NCBI GenBank assembly: GCA_938028465.1
Contig: CALJAA010000223.1
Span: forward strand, 1 to 36,080
DNA: 36,080 nucleotides
Direction: 5' to 3'
Source: an uncultured Granulosicoccaceae bacterium
GTDB lineage: Bacteria > Pseudomonadota > Gammaproteobacteria > Granulosicoccales > Granulosicoccaceae
This document shows, piece by piece, positions 7,148 through 16,588 of this stretch. The notes under the pieces are model-generated. The model made no database searches. It saw nothing but the letters and a program-made list of their open reading frames with translations, and was not told the DNA's origin. A program made the translations under genes and the position numbers. Within the stretch, counting starts at the first letter, position 1; each line of letters opens with the position of its first letter.

Positions 7148-9073
7148 CTATTCCTCCAATTGAGTCGCGCCACGTGACGCCACTTCGTCCATCAAACTGC
7201 CAGATAAACTATCCAGATCGATGGTACCTAAGTCTTTACCTTCGCGGGTTCGCACCGCTAATTGGTTGTTTTCGACCTCTCGATCGCCTGCAACCAACAA
7301 ATAAGGTACACGCTCCAGGGTCCATTCCCGGATCTTAAAGCCGATTTTTTCGTTCCTTAAATCTGCCTCAGTACGTAACCCGCTATTTTGCAACACTTTG
7401 ACTGCTTTCTCAACGTATGGTGCCTGTTTATTCGTAATATTCATGACAACAGCTTGAATTGGGGCTAACCAAAGCGGCAATTTACCCTCATGCTGCTCAA
7501 TAAGGATGCCAATAAAGCGTTCGAACGACCCTAATATGGCTCGGTGCAACATAACTGGCACCTGTTTTTCACCATTTTCGTCAATATAGCTAGCATCCAA
7601 TCGGCCTGGCATCGAAAAATCCACCTGCATCGTGCCGCACTGCCATACCCGTCCAATGCAATCTTTGAGCGAGAATTCGATCTTAGGGCCATAAAAGGCA
7701 CCCTCACCTGGTAACTCTTCCCATGGCAAACCGGCTGCATCAAGCGCATCAGCCAACGCTTTTTCAGATTTATCCCAACTTTCGTCACTGCCTACGCGAT
7801 TTGGTGGTCGCGTGGATAATCGGTAAATCACCTCAGTGAACCCGAAATCGGTGTAGATCTCATGCAAGAAGTTAATGAACGAGCTCACCTCTTCTTGTAT
7901 TTGGCTTTCAGTACAGAAAATATGCCCGTCATCTTGTGTAAAACCACGCACTCGCATAATGCCGTGTAACGCACCCGACATTTCATTCCGATGGCAGGAA
8001 CCAAATTCTGCAAACCGCAGTGGTAGATCACGGTAGCTTTTTAGCCCCTGATTAAACACCTGAACGTGGCAAGGGCAGTTCATTGGCTTGATCGCGTATT
8101 CTCGATCATCACTGCTCACTGAAAACATGCCGTCGCCAAATTTGTCAGCGTGGCCACTGCGCTCCCACAACGACATATCAACTATTTGAGGTGTGCGGAT
8201 TTCTTGATAACCCTTGTCACCCTGCATCTTGCGCATGTATTGCTCAATCGTTTGATAGATAGCCCAGCCGCGCGGGTGCCAAAACACCATGCCAGGCGCT
8301 TCTTCTTGTAGGTGGAACAAATCTAGCTGCTTGCCTATTTTGCGATGATCGCGTTTTTCGGCTTCAGCTAAGTTGTGTAAATAGGTTTTGAGTTCTTTCT
8401 TATCCGCGAACGCAGTGCCATAAATGCGCTGTAGCATGGCATTGTTAGAATCACCACGCCAATAAGCACCAGCCACCTTGGTGAGCTTGAATGCTTTTAA
8501 GTACCCTGTATTCGGGACATGTGGGCCACGGCATAAATCCGTGAAATCACCCTGCTTGTAAAGGCTTAGATCCTCATCAGTTGGGATACTCGCAATGATC
8601 TCTGCCTTGTAGTCCTCACCAAGATCAGTAAAAAACTTAATCGCATCGTCGCGGCTTAGCGTCGAGCGCTCGATGGCAATCGCCTGGGAAGCCAGCTCAC
8701 CCATGCGCTTTTCAATTTTTTCGAGATCTTCTGGGGTGAAAGATCGCTCAAACGCAAAGTCATAAAAGAAACCATCTTCAATAACCGGCCCGATCGTGAC
8801 CTGCGCCTCCGGGAATAACTGTTTTACCGCTTGTCCCATTAGGTGAGCGCATGAGTGGCGCAGCAAAGGCAGCGCCTCTTCACTCTTGGTAGTGACAATC
8901 GCGAGGCTAGAGTCGTTTTCCATCACATGACTGGCATCAACCAGAGTGCCGTCGACCACACCAGCAAGGGCAGCTTTGGCAAGACCTGGTCCGATATCGG
9001 CGGCGACATCAAATACAGATACGGGATTGGCGAACTGGCGAGTGCTACCATCGGGCAGAGTAATCTGGGGCAT
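7148..9073 (-). CDS. thrS: Threonyl-tRNA synthetase
   Basis: Charges tRNA-Thr and hydrolyses mischarged Ser-tRNA-Thr. The frame is open to 9172, but the start chosen is the ATG at 9073, which has AGGAG at good spacing and gives [10 protein letters not shown], the normal N-terminus, with 641 residues (the family has about 642). Domains: TGS (about 1-62), the editing domain with HSCAH (His73, His77) and DLCRGPH, the class II core with MNCPCHV (zinc Cys) and [11 protein letters not shown], and the C-terminal anticodon-binding domain. It is first in the operon; infC follows after two bases. A duplicated 12-bp motif lies in its leader. It is divergent from tRNA-Val. Confidence 0.98.
   Translation of the reverse strand: MPQITLPDGSTRQFANPVSVFDVAADIGPGLAKAALAGVVDGTLVDASHVMENDSSLAIVTTKSEEALPLLRHSCAHLMGQAVKQLFPEAQVTIGPVIEDGFFYDFAFERSFTPEDLEKIEKRMGELASQAIAIERSTLSRDDAIKFFTDLGEDYKAEIIASIPTDEDLSLYKQGDFTDLCRGPHVPNTGYLKAFKLTKVAGAYWRGDSNNAMLQRIYGTAFADKKELKTYLHNLAEAEKRDHRKIGKQLDLFHLQEEAPGMVFWHPRGWAIYQTIEQYMRKMQGDKGYQEIRTPQIVDMSLWERSGHADKFGDGMFSVSSDDREYAIKPMNCPCHVQVFNQGLKSYRDLPLRFAEFGSCHRNEMSGALHGIMRVRGFTQDDGHIFCTESQIQEEVSSFINFLHEIYTDFGFTEVIYRLSTRPPNRVGSDESWDKSEKALADALDAAGLPWEELPGEGAFYGPKIEFSLKDCIGRVWQCGTMQVDFSMPGRLDASYIDENGEKQVPVMLHRAILGSFERFIGILIEQHEGKLPLWLAPIQAVVMNITNKQAPYVEKAVKVLQNSGLRTEADLRNEKIGFKIREWTLERVPYLLVAGDREVENNQLAVRTREGKDLGTIDLDSLSGSLMDEVASRGATQLEE
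7152..7157 (-). promoter_or_regulatory. Shine-Dalgarno deciding the infC ATT start
   Basis: GGAGGA, six nt upstream of ATT, lies inside the last codons of thrS. It supports the ATT at 7145 over the GTG at 7061. Confidence 0.85.
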
Positions 9074-9089
9074 TTTTATCTCCTGTGTC

Positions 9090-9130
9090 GTGACCCCTAC
9101 ACTAGGCCACGTAACTTTGTGACTCCTACA
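9090..9130 (-). repeat. Direct repeat in thrS leader
   Basis: On the minus strand TGTAGGAGTCAC (9119-9130) is followed 29 nt later by TGTAGGGGTCAC (9090-9101), 11 of 12 bases identical. The downstream copy ends only a few bases before the thrS ribosome binding site. Enterobacterial thrS has a leader operator bound by ThrS itself; whether this repeat plays that part is not shown. Confidence 0.55.
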
Positions 9131-9167
9131 ATGAGCCACAGGGTGCAAAACCGAATGCCAAGTGTAG

Positions 9168-9173
9168 TACAAT
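9168..9173 (+). promoter_or_regulatory. Candidate -10 of tRNA-Val
   Basis: TACAAT lies 12 nt upstream of the tRNA 5' end, the right distance for a tRNA promoter. The -35 region is unclear (TGCAAA at 9144-9149, 18 nt upstream). Confidence 0.45.
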
Positions 9174-9185
9174 TGCCAGCACGGC

Positions 9186-9262
9186 AGGCGCGTAGCTCAG
9201 TTGGTTAGAGCATCACCTTGACATGGTGGGGGTCGGTGGTTCGAATCCACTCGCGCCTACCA
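9186..9262 (+). tRNA. tRNA-Val (anticodon GAC)
   Basis: A complete 77-nt cloverleaf: acceptor AGGCGCG pairs with CGCGCCT, D arm GCTCAGTTGGTTAGAGC, anticodon arm TCACC/GGTGG around loop TTGACAT, T arm with GGTTCGAATCC, and an encoded CCA (9260-9262). Positions 34-36 read GAC, decoding GUC and GUU. It is divergent from thrS and about 120 bp upstream of purB, with which it may share a transcript. Confidence 0.96.
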
Positions 9263-9335
9263 CCTAAACAACAAGCCGTTCTCGCATTAATCCAGCCGCT
9301 CTCCCGAACGTCATGTAGGCTTTGTCTAGCAATGA

Positions 9336-10760
<1,425 letters not shown>

Positions 10761-10766
10761 TAGTTG

Positions 10767-11912
10767 ATGGACGTACCTAACACCGAACACATAAACTGGC
10801 CAAATGGATTAAGCACGCAACAGTTTTTAGATCAGTACTGGCAAAAGAAGCCGTTACTCATTCGCCAAGCGTTTCCTGATTTTGAAACACCGATTAGTGC
10901 AGATGAACTAGCGGGTTTATCGTTAGAAGAAGATATCGCCTCAAGAATCATCAAAGAAGCTGAGCCCGGCCAATTTATGTTGGCGCACGGCCCATTTGAA
11001 GAAACAATCTATGGCGAACTCGGCACAGCTAATTGGTCGCTGCTGGTTAGCGACATCGATAAACACCTACCCGATCTTGCCTGTTATTTAACACCCTTTC
11101 AGTTTTTACCTGCATGGCGTATTGACGACTTGATGATTAGCTTTGCACCTGATGGTGCATCCGTTGGTGCGCACGTTGATCAGTACGATGTGTTTTTACT
11201 GCAAGGCAGTGGTGTGCGACGCTGGCACTACGACTCCGGCGTAACCGAGTTACGTGAATCCACAGAAAACACCGAACTACGCATTATCGATTCGTTTAAA
11301 CCTGACCATACCGCTGACTTACAACCCGGTGACATGTTGTACCTACCACCTGGTGTTGCGCATCACGGCATCGCTGTTGGAGATGATTGCACTACGTGGT
11401 CAATCGGGTTTCGTGCTCCATCGCATTCCTCTATTGTTAATGAGTTTGCCACACAGCTGATGGAATCATTTACACAAACACGTTACCTCGACCCACCACT
11501 CAAGCCAGCGGTAGCTGGTGAGTTACACCCAGACGCGATCAAACAGTTTATTGATATTTGGCGCAACTCCATTGAGATAGATGATGAGCAACTCGCTCTT
11601 ATGTGCGGTAAGTTGGTAACCCAAAACGCTCATCTTGATAAATTAGAGCCTGATGATTCAGCGCCAGACAACGATGCGCCGCTTATCGTAAATTCGTTTA
11701 ACCGGATGACTTACACCAGCGCTGGTGAAAAAGCTGCGTTGTTTGCCAATGGCGAGCAGTTCAAGTGTTCATTGGCAATGGCCAAATCGATGTTTGAAAA
11801 AAACGTTTTTACTGTGAGCGAAGCCAGCAATACCGAAGACAAGCAGCTGTTGATCGACCTCTTTCAGCAAGGTGCATTGATTGAAGCGGATTTTGAAGAA
11901 GACGACGACTAG
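10767..11912 (+). CDS. roxA: Cupin/JmjC ribosomal oxygenase, RoxA (YcfD) type
   Basis: An Fe(II)/2-oxoglutarate oxygenase of the YcfD family; the E. coli member hydroxylates an arginine of ribosomal protein L16. The protein of 381 residues shows NWPNGLSTQQFLDQYWQKKP, HGPFEE, NWSLLV, WRIDDLMISFAPDGASVGAH, the iron-binding HxD (AHVDQYDVF, about residue 136) and the distal His in LPPGVAHHGIA (about 196). SIGFRAPS closes the catalytic domain; a winged-helix-like C-terminus follows. ATG at 10767 is preferred to TTG at 10764; AAGG lies about 10 nt upstream. In E. coli ycfD lies close to phoPQ-purB, so the purB link is conserved. It ends base-to-base with the convergent gene at 11913. Confidence 0.92.
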   Translation: MDVPNTEHINWPNGLSTQQFLDQYWQKKPLLIRQAFPDFETPISADELAGLSLEEDIASRIIKEAEPGQFMLAHGPFEETIYGELGTANWSLLVSDIDKHLPDLACYLTPFQFLPAWRIDDLMISFAPDGASVGAHVDQYDVFLLQGSGVRRWHYDSGVTELRESTENTELRIIDSFKPDHTADLQPGDMLYLPPGVAHHGIAVGDDCTTWSIGFRAPSHSSIVNEFATQLMESFTQTRYLDPPLKPAVAGELHPDAIKQFIDIWRNSIEIDDEQLALMCGKLVTQNAHLDKLEPDDSAPDNDAPLIVNSFNRMTYTSAGEKAALFANGEQFKCSLAMAKSMFEKNVFTVSEASNTEDKQLLIDLFQQGALIEADFEEDDD

Positions 11913-12680
11913 CTACATTTTGTAGTTCTGTAACCAACCCAAGCCTGCTTCGGTTGTTGTGGTAGGTTTATATTCTGCTCCAATCATGCCGGTGTAACCA
12001 AGCCGTTCGATCGTCGCAAACAACTCTGTGTAATTTAATTCATCGCCGTTTGTAATGGGTTCAGCGCGTTCAGGCACAGACGCAACTTGAATATGCCCAA
12101 TATGTGGCATCATGGTTTCAAGCCAATGATTGAGATCGCCGTGAATACGTTGCATGTGATAGCAATCGAACATGATCTTTAGGTTGTTAGCATCCACTGC
12201 CTGCAACGTTTGTAATGCTTGCTCAGCGGAATGCATAAAATAACCCGGCATATCATGGCGATTGATGGGTTCAATTAATACCGAAATAGCTAAAGCCTTC
12301 GCAACCTCGCACGCATAACTCAAGTTATCTAAGTAACTAGCCCGCGCATCACCGCCTTCAGCAGCCCCCGCCATAACATGCACGTATTGCGTATTGATGC
12401 TACCAGCATACTTAATTGCTTGGTCAATGGCCTGCTTGGCTTCGACCTCTCGCCCAGGCAACGCAGCTAAACCCGTCTCACCTATATTGCCAGCCACCGT
12501 ATTGAGACTGAGCATACTTAAACCGGTTTCAGACAAAGCGTGATTAATAGACGACGAAGAATATTCAAATGGCCAATGACACTCAACCGCATCAAAGCCA
12601 GCACGCTTGGCAGCGCGAATAGCATCAGGAAGATCGAGCTCTTTCCACAAGAAGCCTAAGTTGGCTGAAAACTGAAGCAT
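11913..12680 (-). CDS. hyi: Hydroxypyruvate isomerase-like TIM-barrel protein
   Basis: A 255-residue sugar-phosphate-isomerase-type TIM barrel resembling Hyi, which interconverts hydroxypyruvate and tartronate semialdehyde in glyoxylate/glycerate metabolism, and the related OtnI. Matching parts: MLQFSANLGFLWKE, the PGREVEAKQAIDQAIKYA segment, the metal-site stretch LIEPINRHDMPGYF, the family hallmark KIMFDCYHMQRIHGDL, GHIQVA, and the C-terminal GAEYKPTTTTEAGL. Metal ligands are expected at the Glu, Asp, His and Glu in these segments. There are no neighbouring glyoxylate genes, so the exact substrate is uncertain. Its stop codon starts the base after the roxA stop. Confidence 0.82.
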   Translation of the reverse strand: MLQFSANLGFLWKELDLPDAIRAAKRAGFDAVECHWPFEYSSSSINHALSETGLSMLSLNTVAGNIGETGLAALPGREVEAKQAIDQAIKYAGSINTQYVHVMAGAAEGGDARASYLDNLSYACEVAKALAISVLIEPINRHDMPGYFMHSAEQALQTLQAVDANNLKIMFDCYHMQRIHGDLNHWLETMMPHIGHIQVASVPERAEPITNGDELNYTELFATIERLGYTGMIGAEYKPTTTTEAGLGWLQNYKM

Positions 12681-12708
12681 TGAATTGAAATTGAAACAAA
12701 GTAAACAG

Positions 12709-12739
12709 CGAAGGCCCTAGCATGACGCAAGGGCCTTCG
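12709..12739 (-). terminator. Hairpin terminator after the kelch lipoprotein gene
   Basis: A perfect 9-bp stem CGAAGGCCC / GGGCCTTCG with a 13-nt loop, 25 nt after the stop codon of the kelch lipoprotein gene. On the minus strand it is followed only by a weak T-rich run (CTGTTTACTTTG); on the plus strand by CGTTTG. It separates that gene from hyi. Confidence 0.6.
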
Positions 12740-12764
12740 TTTGACAATGTCATACCAAGAAAAC

Positions 12765-14462
12765 TTAGTCTAGATCTAGCTTCTCGTGGCTTTGAGTTTC
12801 AGCACCACCACCCCGCGTGGTGTTTCCAGACACCACATGGATAGCATTACCTACCACTACGGCTCCACCGCTATGTCTTGCTGTGTTCAGAGTTTTGAGT
12901 GTGCGCCACTTTCGTGATACAACATTGTAGGCTTGCACTGTCGTTAGTGCAGAGCGGCTCGATCCAATCTCACCGCCAATCACGACTGCTTCATTACCTA
13001 CTTGCACCACCATGGCCCCAGCCGTCGGTGTTGGGATATCAGGATGGTCGGTTTCCCACTTTCCCGTTTTAAAATTGTATACATCAGTATCTGTCACTGG
13101 GTTATTGAAAACGTTTGGATGATCTGTTTTACGACCACCAGCAACAATCAGCCTATCGCCTACTACAACAACATTGATATGATCACGTTTGTTTGGCGCA
13201 CTCTTGAGCGTCTTCCACGTATTAGTGGCTGGGTTGTACTCATCAAACCAGTTTACTGTGCCGCCATCGTGGCCATTGGTATTGCCACCAATCATGTAGA
13301 TCTTGTTTTTGTAGTTAACAACACCGCCACCGCCTCTACGACGATTGGCTGGGATAGTATGCCCTTGTGACCACTTTTTAGTGGCTGGGTTAAAAATTTG
13401 TACATGCGTTAAAACGTTTTCACTTGGGAAACAGCATGTCAACCCACCTACTGCATAGATCTTGCCGCCATAAACAACGGGTTGGAAGTGGCTGAAATCA
13501 GTTGTGCTGTTACCCTCTGTTGTCCATCTATTTTGGCCTGGGTCATAACGGTTAACGTTACGCTTGCCTCGACCGCTCATAAGATACATATCACCATTAA
13601 ATGCAACGGCTCCTGCTTCGTGACGTGCCTGTGGCTTACTGCCGTCAGACGTAGTGACCGTCTTCCATCTTTCATTTGCGCTTATGCCGCCACCATTATC
13701 CGTAGGATTAGGGCCTGGGTCATCAATAACAACAACAGGTTCTTTAACTGTGATGATAAGCGAATCTTCTGAACTCAGTTCACCGTCGTCAGCGGTAAGC
13801 GTTAGGGTGTACTTACCAGCGAAGTCGAAAGTAACCTGTGTATTGATCTCAGATGTTTCATTAAACGTTGCGTTGCCATCGTTTGATGAGAACGACCACT
13901 GCGTGAAAAGCGATGACGTGGGCACACCATCGTCACTTACTGATGCATTAAGTTGCAATGTTTCATTAAAATCAATTGTTTTAGAATTACCGGCATTAAC
14001 TATCGGCGCTTGATTTACGATTGGATCAATAACGGTGACTGTCATTGTGTCACTGCCTTCAAGCTCACCAACCTTGGCGGTAAACTTCACTTCGAATTCG
14101 CCTTCGGTGTTAATCACCATTGTTGTGCGCGTTTGATCACTAGCTTCAAAAACCGCATCGGCACTGATACCTACCATTTTCCATTCATATAATGGCAGTT
14201 CTGATGGTGTCGAGGTGAGCACAAGAAGAGCGGAAATCGGAAACTCCTCACCAACCATAACCGTTAGGTCTTCACTAACGCGAACAATCATCTCCGCTTG
14301 AGTTTCGTCTGAGATTGTAGAGTTGTCTGTGATTGTAGGGTCGTCGTCCGTCTTCGGTTCAGTAGATGGTGAAGAACCGCCACCACAAGCAGCCAAGCCT
14401 AACAGTGCCACGAGTGCTAAGGAATTACGGGGAGAGTTTTGAAACTTCTTATTTGAGTACAT
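12765..14462 (-). CDS. Lipoprotein with Ig/PKD-like and kelch-propeller domains
   Basis: The frame is open to a GTG at 14519, but the ATG at 14462 (or the adjacent one at 14465) puts a lipoprotein signal at the N-terminus: NSLALVALLGLAAC, with the lipobox Cys at residue 26 followed by GGGSSPS, so surface or outer-membrane anchoring is likely. The 565-residue protein then has an acidic Thr/Asp linker, two beta-sandwich domains of PKD/Ig type (about 50-140 and 145-240; the second has NQAPIVNAGNSKTI and YTLTLTADDG), a Gly/Pro linker, and six kelch blades (about 260-560) marked by IYAVGG, IYMIGG, LIVAGG, AVVIGG and matching W residues. Ligand unknown; adhesion, glycan binding or surface display are possible. 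It stands alone between a hairpin and a 258-bp upstream region. Confidence 0.85.
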   Translation of the reverse strand: MYSNKKFQNSPRNSLALVALLGLAACGGGSSPSTEPKTDDDPTITDNSTISDETQAEMIVRVSEDLTVMVGEEFPISALLVLTSTPSELPLYEWKMVGISADAVFEASDQTRTTMVINTEGEFEVKFTAKVGELEGSDTMTVTVIDPIVNQAPIVNAGNSKTIDFNETLQLNASVSDDGVPTSSLFTQWSFSSNDGNATFNETSEINTQVTFDFAGKYTLTLTADDGELSSEDSLIITVKEPVVVIDDPGPNPTDNGGGISANERWKTVTTSDGSKPQARHEAGAVAFNGDMYLMSGRGKRNVNRYDPGQNRWTTEGNSTTDFSHFQPVVYGGKIYAVGGLTCCFPSENVLTHVQIFNPATKKWSQGHTIPANRRRGGGGVVNYKNKIYMIGGNTNGHDGGTVNWFDEYNPATNTWKTLKSAPNKRDHINVVVVGDRLIVAGGRKTDHPNVFNNPVTDTDVYNFKTGKWETDHPDIPTPTAGAMVVQVGNEAVVIGGEIGSSRSALTTVQAYNVVSRKWRTLKTLNTARHSGGAVVVGNAIHVVSGNTTRGGGAETQSHEKLDLD

Positions 14463-14514
14463 CATTACAACCGCCGTTTTTATTATTTTTATTGGCAAGT
14501 TGCTATTTTCACTG

Positions 14515-14531
14515 GCCACGATTGCCGTGGC
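14515..14531. repeat. Inverted repeat upstream of the kelch lipoprotein gene
   Basis: GCCACG and CGTGGC are separated by five bases, about 55-70 nt upstream of the chosen ATG. It is a possible operator or leader hairpin. The rest of the upstream region is AT-rich with no clear promoter. Confidence 0.3.
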
Positions 14532-14677
14532 AAGCCAGTCGTGACGGTACCGCTGCGGACATCACATTTACACTATCAGTTTTGTGTGCTGTGTTGGGTA
14601 AATCGCAGCATAGGCCCATTTAACAACAATTTTAGGGTATGAAAAAAGTGAGAACAGATCATCAATAACGCCAGTGA

Positions 14678-14708
14678 CGCCTTAAAAGTCACGTGAGTTT
14701 TTAAAGCG
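14678..14708. repeat. Palindrome centred on CACGTG after the GFA gene
   Basis: Imperfect dyad: CGCCTTAAAA and TTTTTAAAGCG flank a perfect TCACGTGA core. It begins 13 nt after the GFA-family stop codon and may be a weak terminator hairpin for that gene, or an operator in the upstream region of the kelch lipoprotein gene. Confidence 0.4.
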
Positions 14709-14720
14709 CCGAATACTGAG

Positions 14721-15146
14721 TCAATCTACGTATTCACCTGGAAACTGAGGCAAGTCATCATCAATCTCGTGCCAGTCAGCTTTAAACGCCACAAATTGAT
14801 GGTATTCGGGGCTCACTTGAATAGTTGAATCAACCCCGCCGAGGCTTAGATAGATGATGTTTGCCTGAGATTGATCTTTTGAGGCCAATAGCGAGCCACA
14901 GCTATGGCAAAAGTACCTTGTGACACGAGTAGATGATTGAAATATTTTTAGGTTGTCTAAATCACAAACCCACTTAAACGTATCTACACTCACCCCACCA
15001 TAAGTCGCGAAGGCAGCGCCGTGGATCTTTCTGCAGATTGAGCAGTGGCAATGCAGAACCTCAAAAAATGCCTCTTCTGCCTCGTAACCGCACCGCCCAC
15101 ATAAGCAACTACCTTTGATCATTTCCATTGAGTAAGTTTTAGTCAT
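14721..15146 (-). CDS. GFA-family zinc protein
   Basis: Belongs to the GFA/CENP-V fold family, small zinc proteins named after glutathione-dependent formaldehyde-activating enzyme; most members have no proven reaction. Zinc ligands are visible: GSCLCGRCGYE, HCHCSICRKIHG and YFCHSCGSLLA. The frame extends to a TTG at 15161; I prefer the ATG at 15146 (141 residues), though ATG codons at 15128 or 15122 would also keep the first CxC. The ribosome binding site does not settle it. It lies downstream of nudF on the same strand with a gap of about 70 bp and may be the tail of that operon. No formaldehyde genes are near, so a detoxification role is unsupported. Confidence 0.85.
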   Translation of the reverse strand: MTKTYSMEMIKGSCLCGRCGYEAEEAFFEVLHCHCSICRKIHGAAFATYGGVSVDTFKWVCDLDNLKIFQSSTRVTRYFCHSCGSLLASKDQSQANIIYLSLGGVDSTIQVSPEYHQFVAFKADWHEIDDDLPQFPGEYVD

Positions 15147-15214
15147 TCCTTTTATCAACAACGTCTAATCACATTCATATTGCCGGCTTACTACCTAGCT
15201 AATGATGTACTGGC

Positions 15215-15814
15215 CTAAGCACTCTTCTCTTGCAAAGCCAACCACTGCAACGCAATAATACTAATCGCATTTTTGATTATGCCTTGATCCAACCACTCCA
15301 AGGCTTTTTCGATCGACACGATATGCACTTTTATATCTTCACCCTCTTCCTCTAAGCCATACAGGCCACCTGCGTTTGATAGATCGCATTCAGAGGTATA
15401 AATAAATACTTCTTCCGTGGTAGAGCCAGGGCTAGCGAAGTACTGCCTTGCTAATTTAACGCCCCCTAATTTAATTCCAGCTTCTTCAAAGGTTTCGCGA
15501 ATGGCGACTTCTTCAGGCTGTTCGCCTTCCTCCATCATGCCTGCGATAACTTCCATCAACCACGGGTCAGGTTTATTGTGTCTGGCACCAATTCGAAACT
15601 GCTCGACTAAGGCCACTTGTCGCGTTTTAGGGTCATATGGCAGTACCGCCACAACATTGCCGCGATCAAACTGTTCACGCTCCTGAACTTCACCCCAACC
15701 ACCTTTAAACAAGGTGTGCCTAAAGCCAAGTGCATGAATACGGTAGAAGCCGCTATGCAACTCCTTGTCTGAAACTGTTTCCCATTCTCTCTCCGTAGTT
15801 TTATCCGTAGTCAT
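15215..15814 (-). CDS. nudF: ADP-ribose pyrophosphatase (Nudix)
   Basis: Hydrolyses ADP-ribose to AMP and ribose-5-phosphate, controlling free ADP-ribose. The 199-residue protein holds an intact Nudix box, GMMEEGEQPEEVAIRETFEE then AGI, starting near residue 91, and the NudF-type upstream stretch VEQFRIGA and downstream FASPGSTTEEVFIYTS. This separates it from other Nudix enzymes. The ATG overlaps the kdsB stop by four bases (ATGA), so translation is probably coupled. In E. coli nudF sits near tolC; its position here behind kdsB is different. Confidence 0.9.
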   Translation of the reverse strand: MTTDKTTEREWETVSDKELHSGFYRIHALGFRHTLFKGGWGEVQEREQFDRGNVVAVLPYDPKTRQVALVEQFRIGARHNKPDPWLMEVIAGMMEEGEQPEEVAIRETFEEAGIKLGGVKLARQYFASPGSTTEEVFIYTSECDLSNAGGLYGLEEEGEDIKVHIVSIEKALEWLDQGIIKNAISIIALQWLALQEKSA

Positions 15815-16578
15815 GATTGTTCCGCTCCAGTGGATTGTATAAATTGTTCTACTCGGGCAACATCTTCAAGGCGATCCACACCAACGGCTTTAGACGCTTC
15901 AACTTCGGCGACATGTATTTTGCCGCCGTTATATAGCACGCGTAATTGTTCTAGCTGTTCTGTTTGTTCTAACACGGCGGCTGGTAAGTTGCCATACGTT
16001 TTTAAATAGTCGCATCGATAAGCGTATAAACCTACGTGCAGGTAACTAAGTGGCAGATCGGTATCGCTATCTCTTATAGCCGGTATTGGTGAGCGGCTAA
16101 AGTACATTGCGTAGCCGTCTTTATCTAGCACCACTTTTACCCGATCAGGGTTAAGGTAATCTTCACGCGTTAACAAGCGAGTACACAAGGTACCCATGTT
16201 GGCCTCAGGCCGCTGCGCAAGATTAGTGGCTAACAAATCAAGGTGTGCAGGAGGTGTTGCTGGCTCATCGCCTTGCAAGCCTACAATGATGGTGTCGTCT
16301 GACCAGTCGCGTTGCATAGCGACTTCGCGTATGCGATCAGTGCCGCTGGGATGATCGACGCTCGTCATCTGCACATCTAGCTTGTGCTCTAGGCACAAGG
16401 CTTCGATATCAGCATGGTCAGTGGCAATGACAACGGAGCTAGCGCCCGATTGCTGCGCGCGATTGGCCACCCTTATCACCATCGGCACTCCGTTAATTGG
16501 GTGTAATACTTTGGCTGGAAATCGGCTTGACGCATATCGCGCGGGTATCACAATGCGGTAGTTAGGCAAGTGTTTCAT
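15811..16578 (-). CDS. kdsB: CMP-KDO synthetase
   Basis: 3-deoxy-manno-octulosonate cytidylyltransferase activates KDO with CTP before transfer to lipid A precursors, in the cytoplasm. The 255 residues match the family (about 248). Visible motifs: the nucleotide-binding IPARYASSRFPAKVL at the N-terminus, VIATDHADIEA, IIVGLQGDEPATPP, YFSRSPIPAIRD and LPLSYLHVGLYAYR. The ATG lies 10 bp after lpxK. Many relatives have a small trm112/ycaR-type gene between lpxK and kdsB; none fits here. Confidence 0.97.
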   Translation of the reverse strand: MKHLPNYRIVIPARYASSRFPAKVLHPINGVPMVIRVANRAQQSGASSVVIATDHADIEALCLEHKLDVQMTSVDHPSGTDRIREVAMQRDWSDDTIIVGLQGDEPATPPAHLDLLATNLAQRPEANMGTLCTRLLTREDYLNPDRVKVVLDKDGYAMYFSRSPIPAIRDSDTDLPLSYLHVGLYAYRCDYLKTYGNLPAAVLEQTEQLEQLRVLYNGGKIHVAEVEASKAVGVDRLEDVARVEQFIQSTGAEQS

Positions 16579-16588
16579 GTTCTATCCG

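Noticed and set aside
9074-9172. 33-residue N-terminal extension of thrS
   Set aside because: It has no homology to ThrS N-termini, and the ATG at 9073 has a strong ribosome binding site and gives the family length.
14463-14519. Longer N-terminus of the kelch lipoprotein from a GTG at 14519
   Set aside because: It would bury the lipoprotein signal peptide behind extra residues; the ATG at 14462 or 14465 gives a normal signal.
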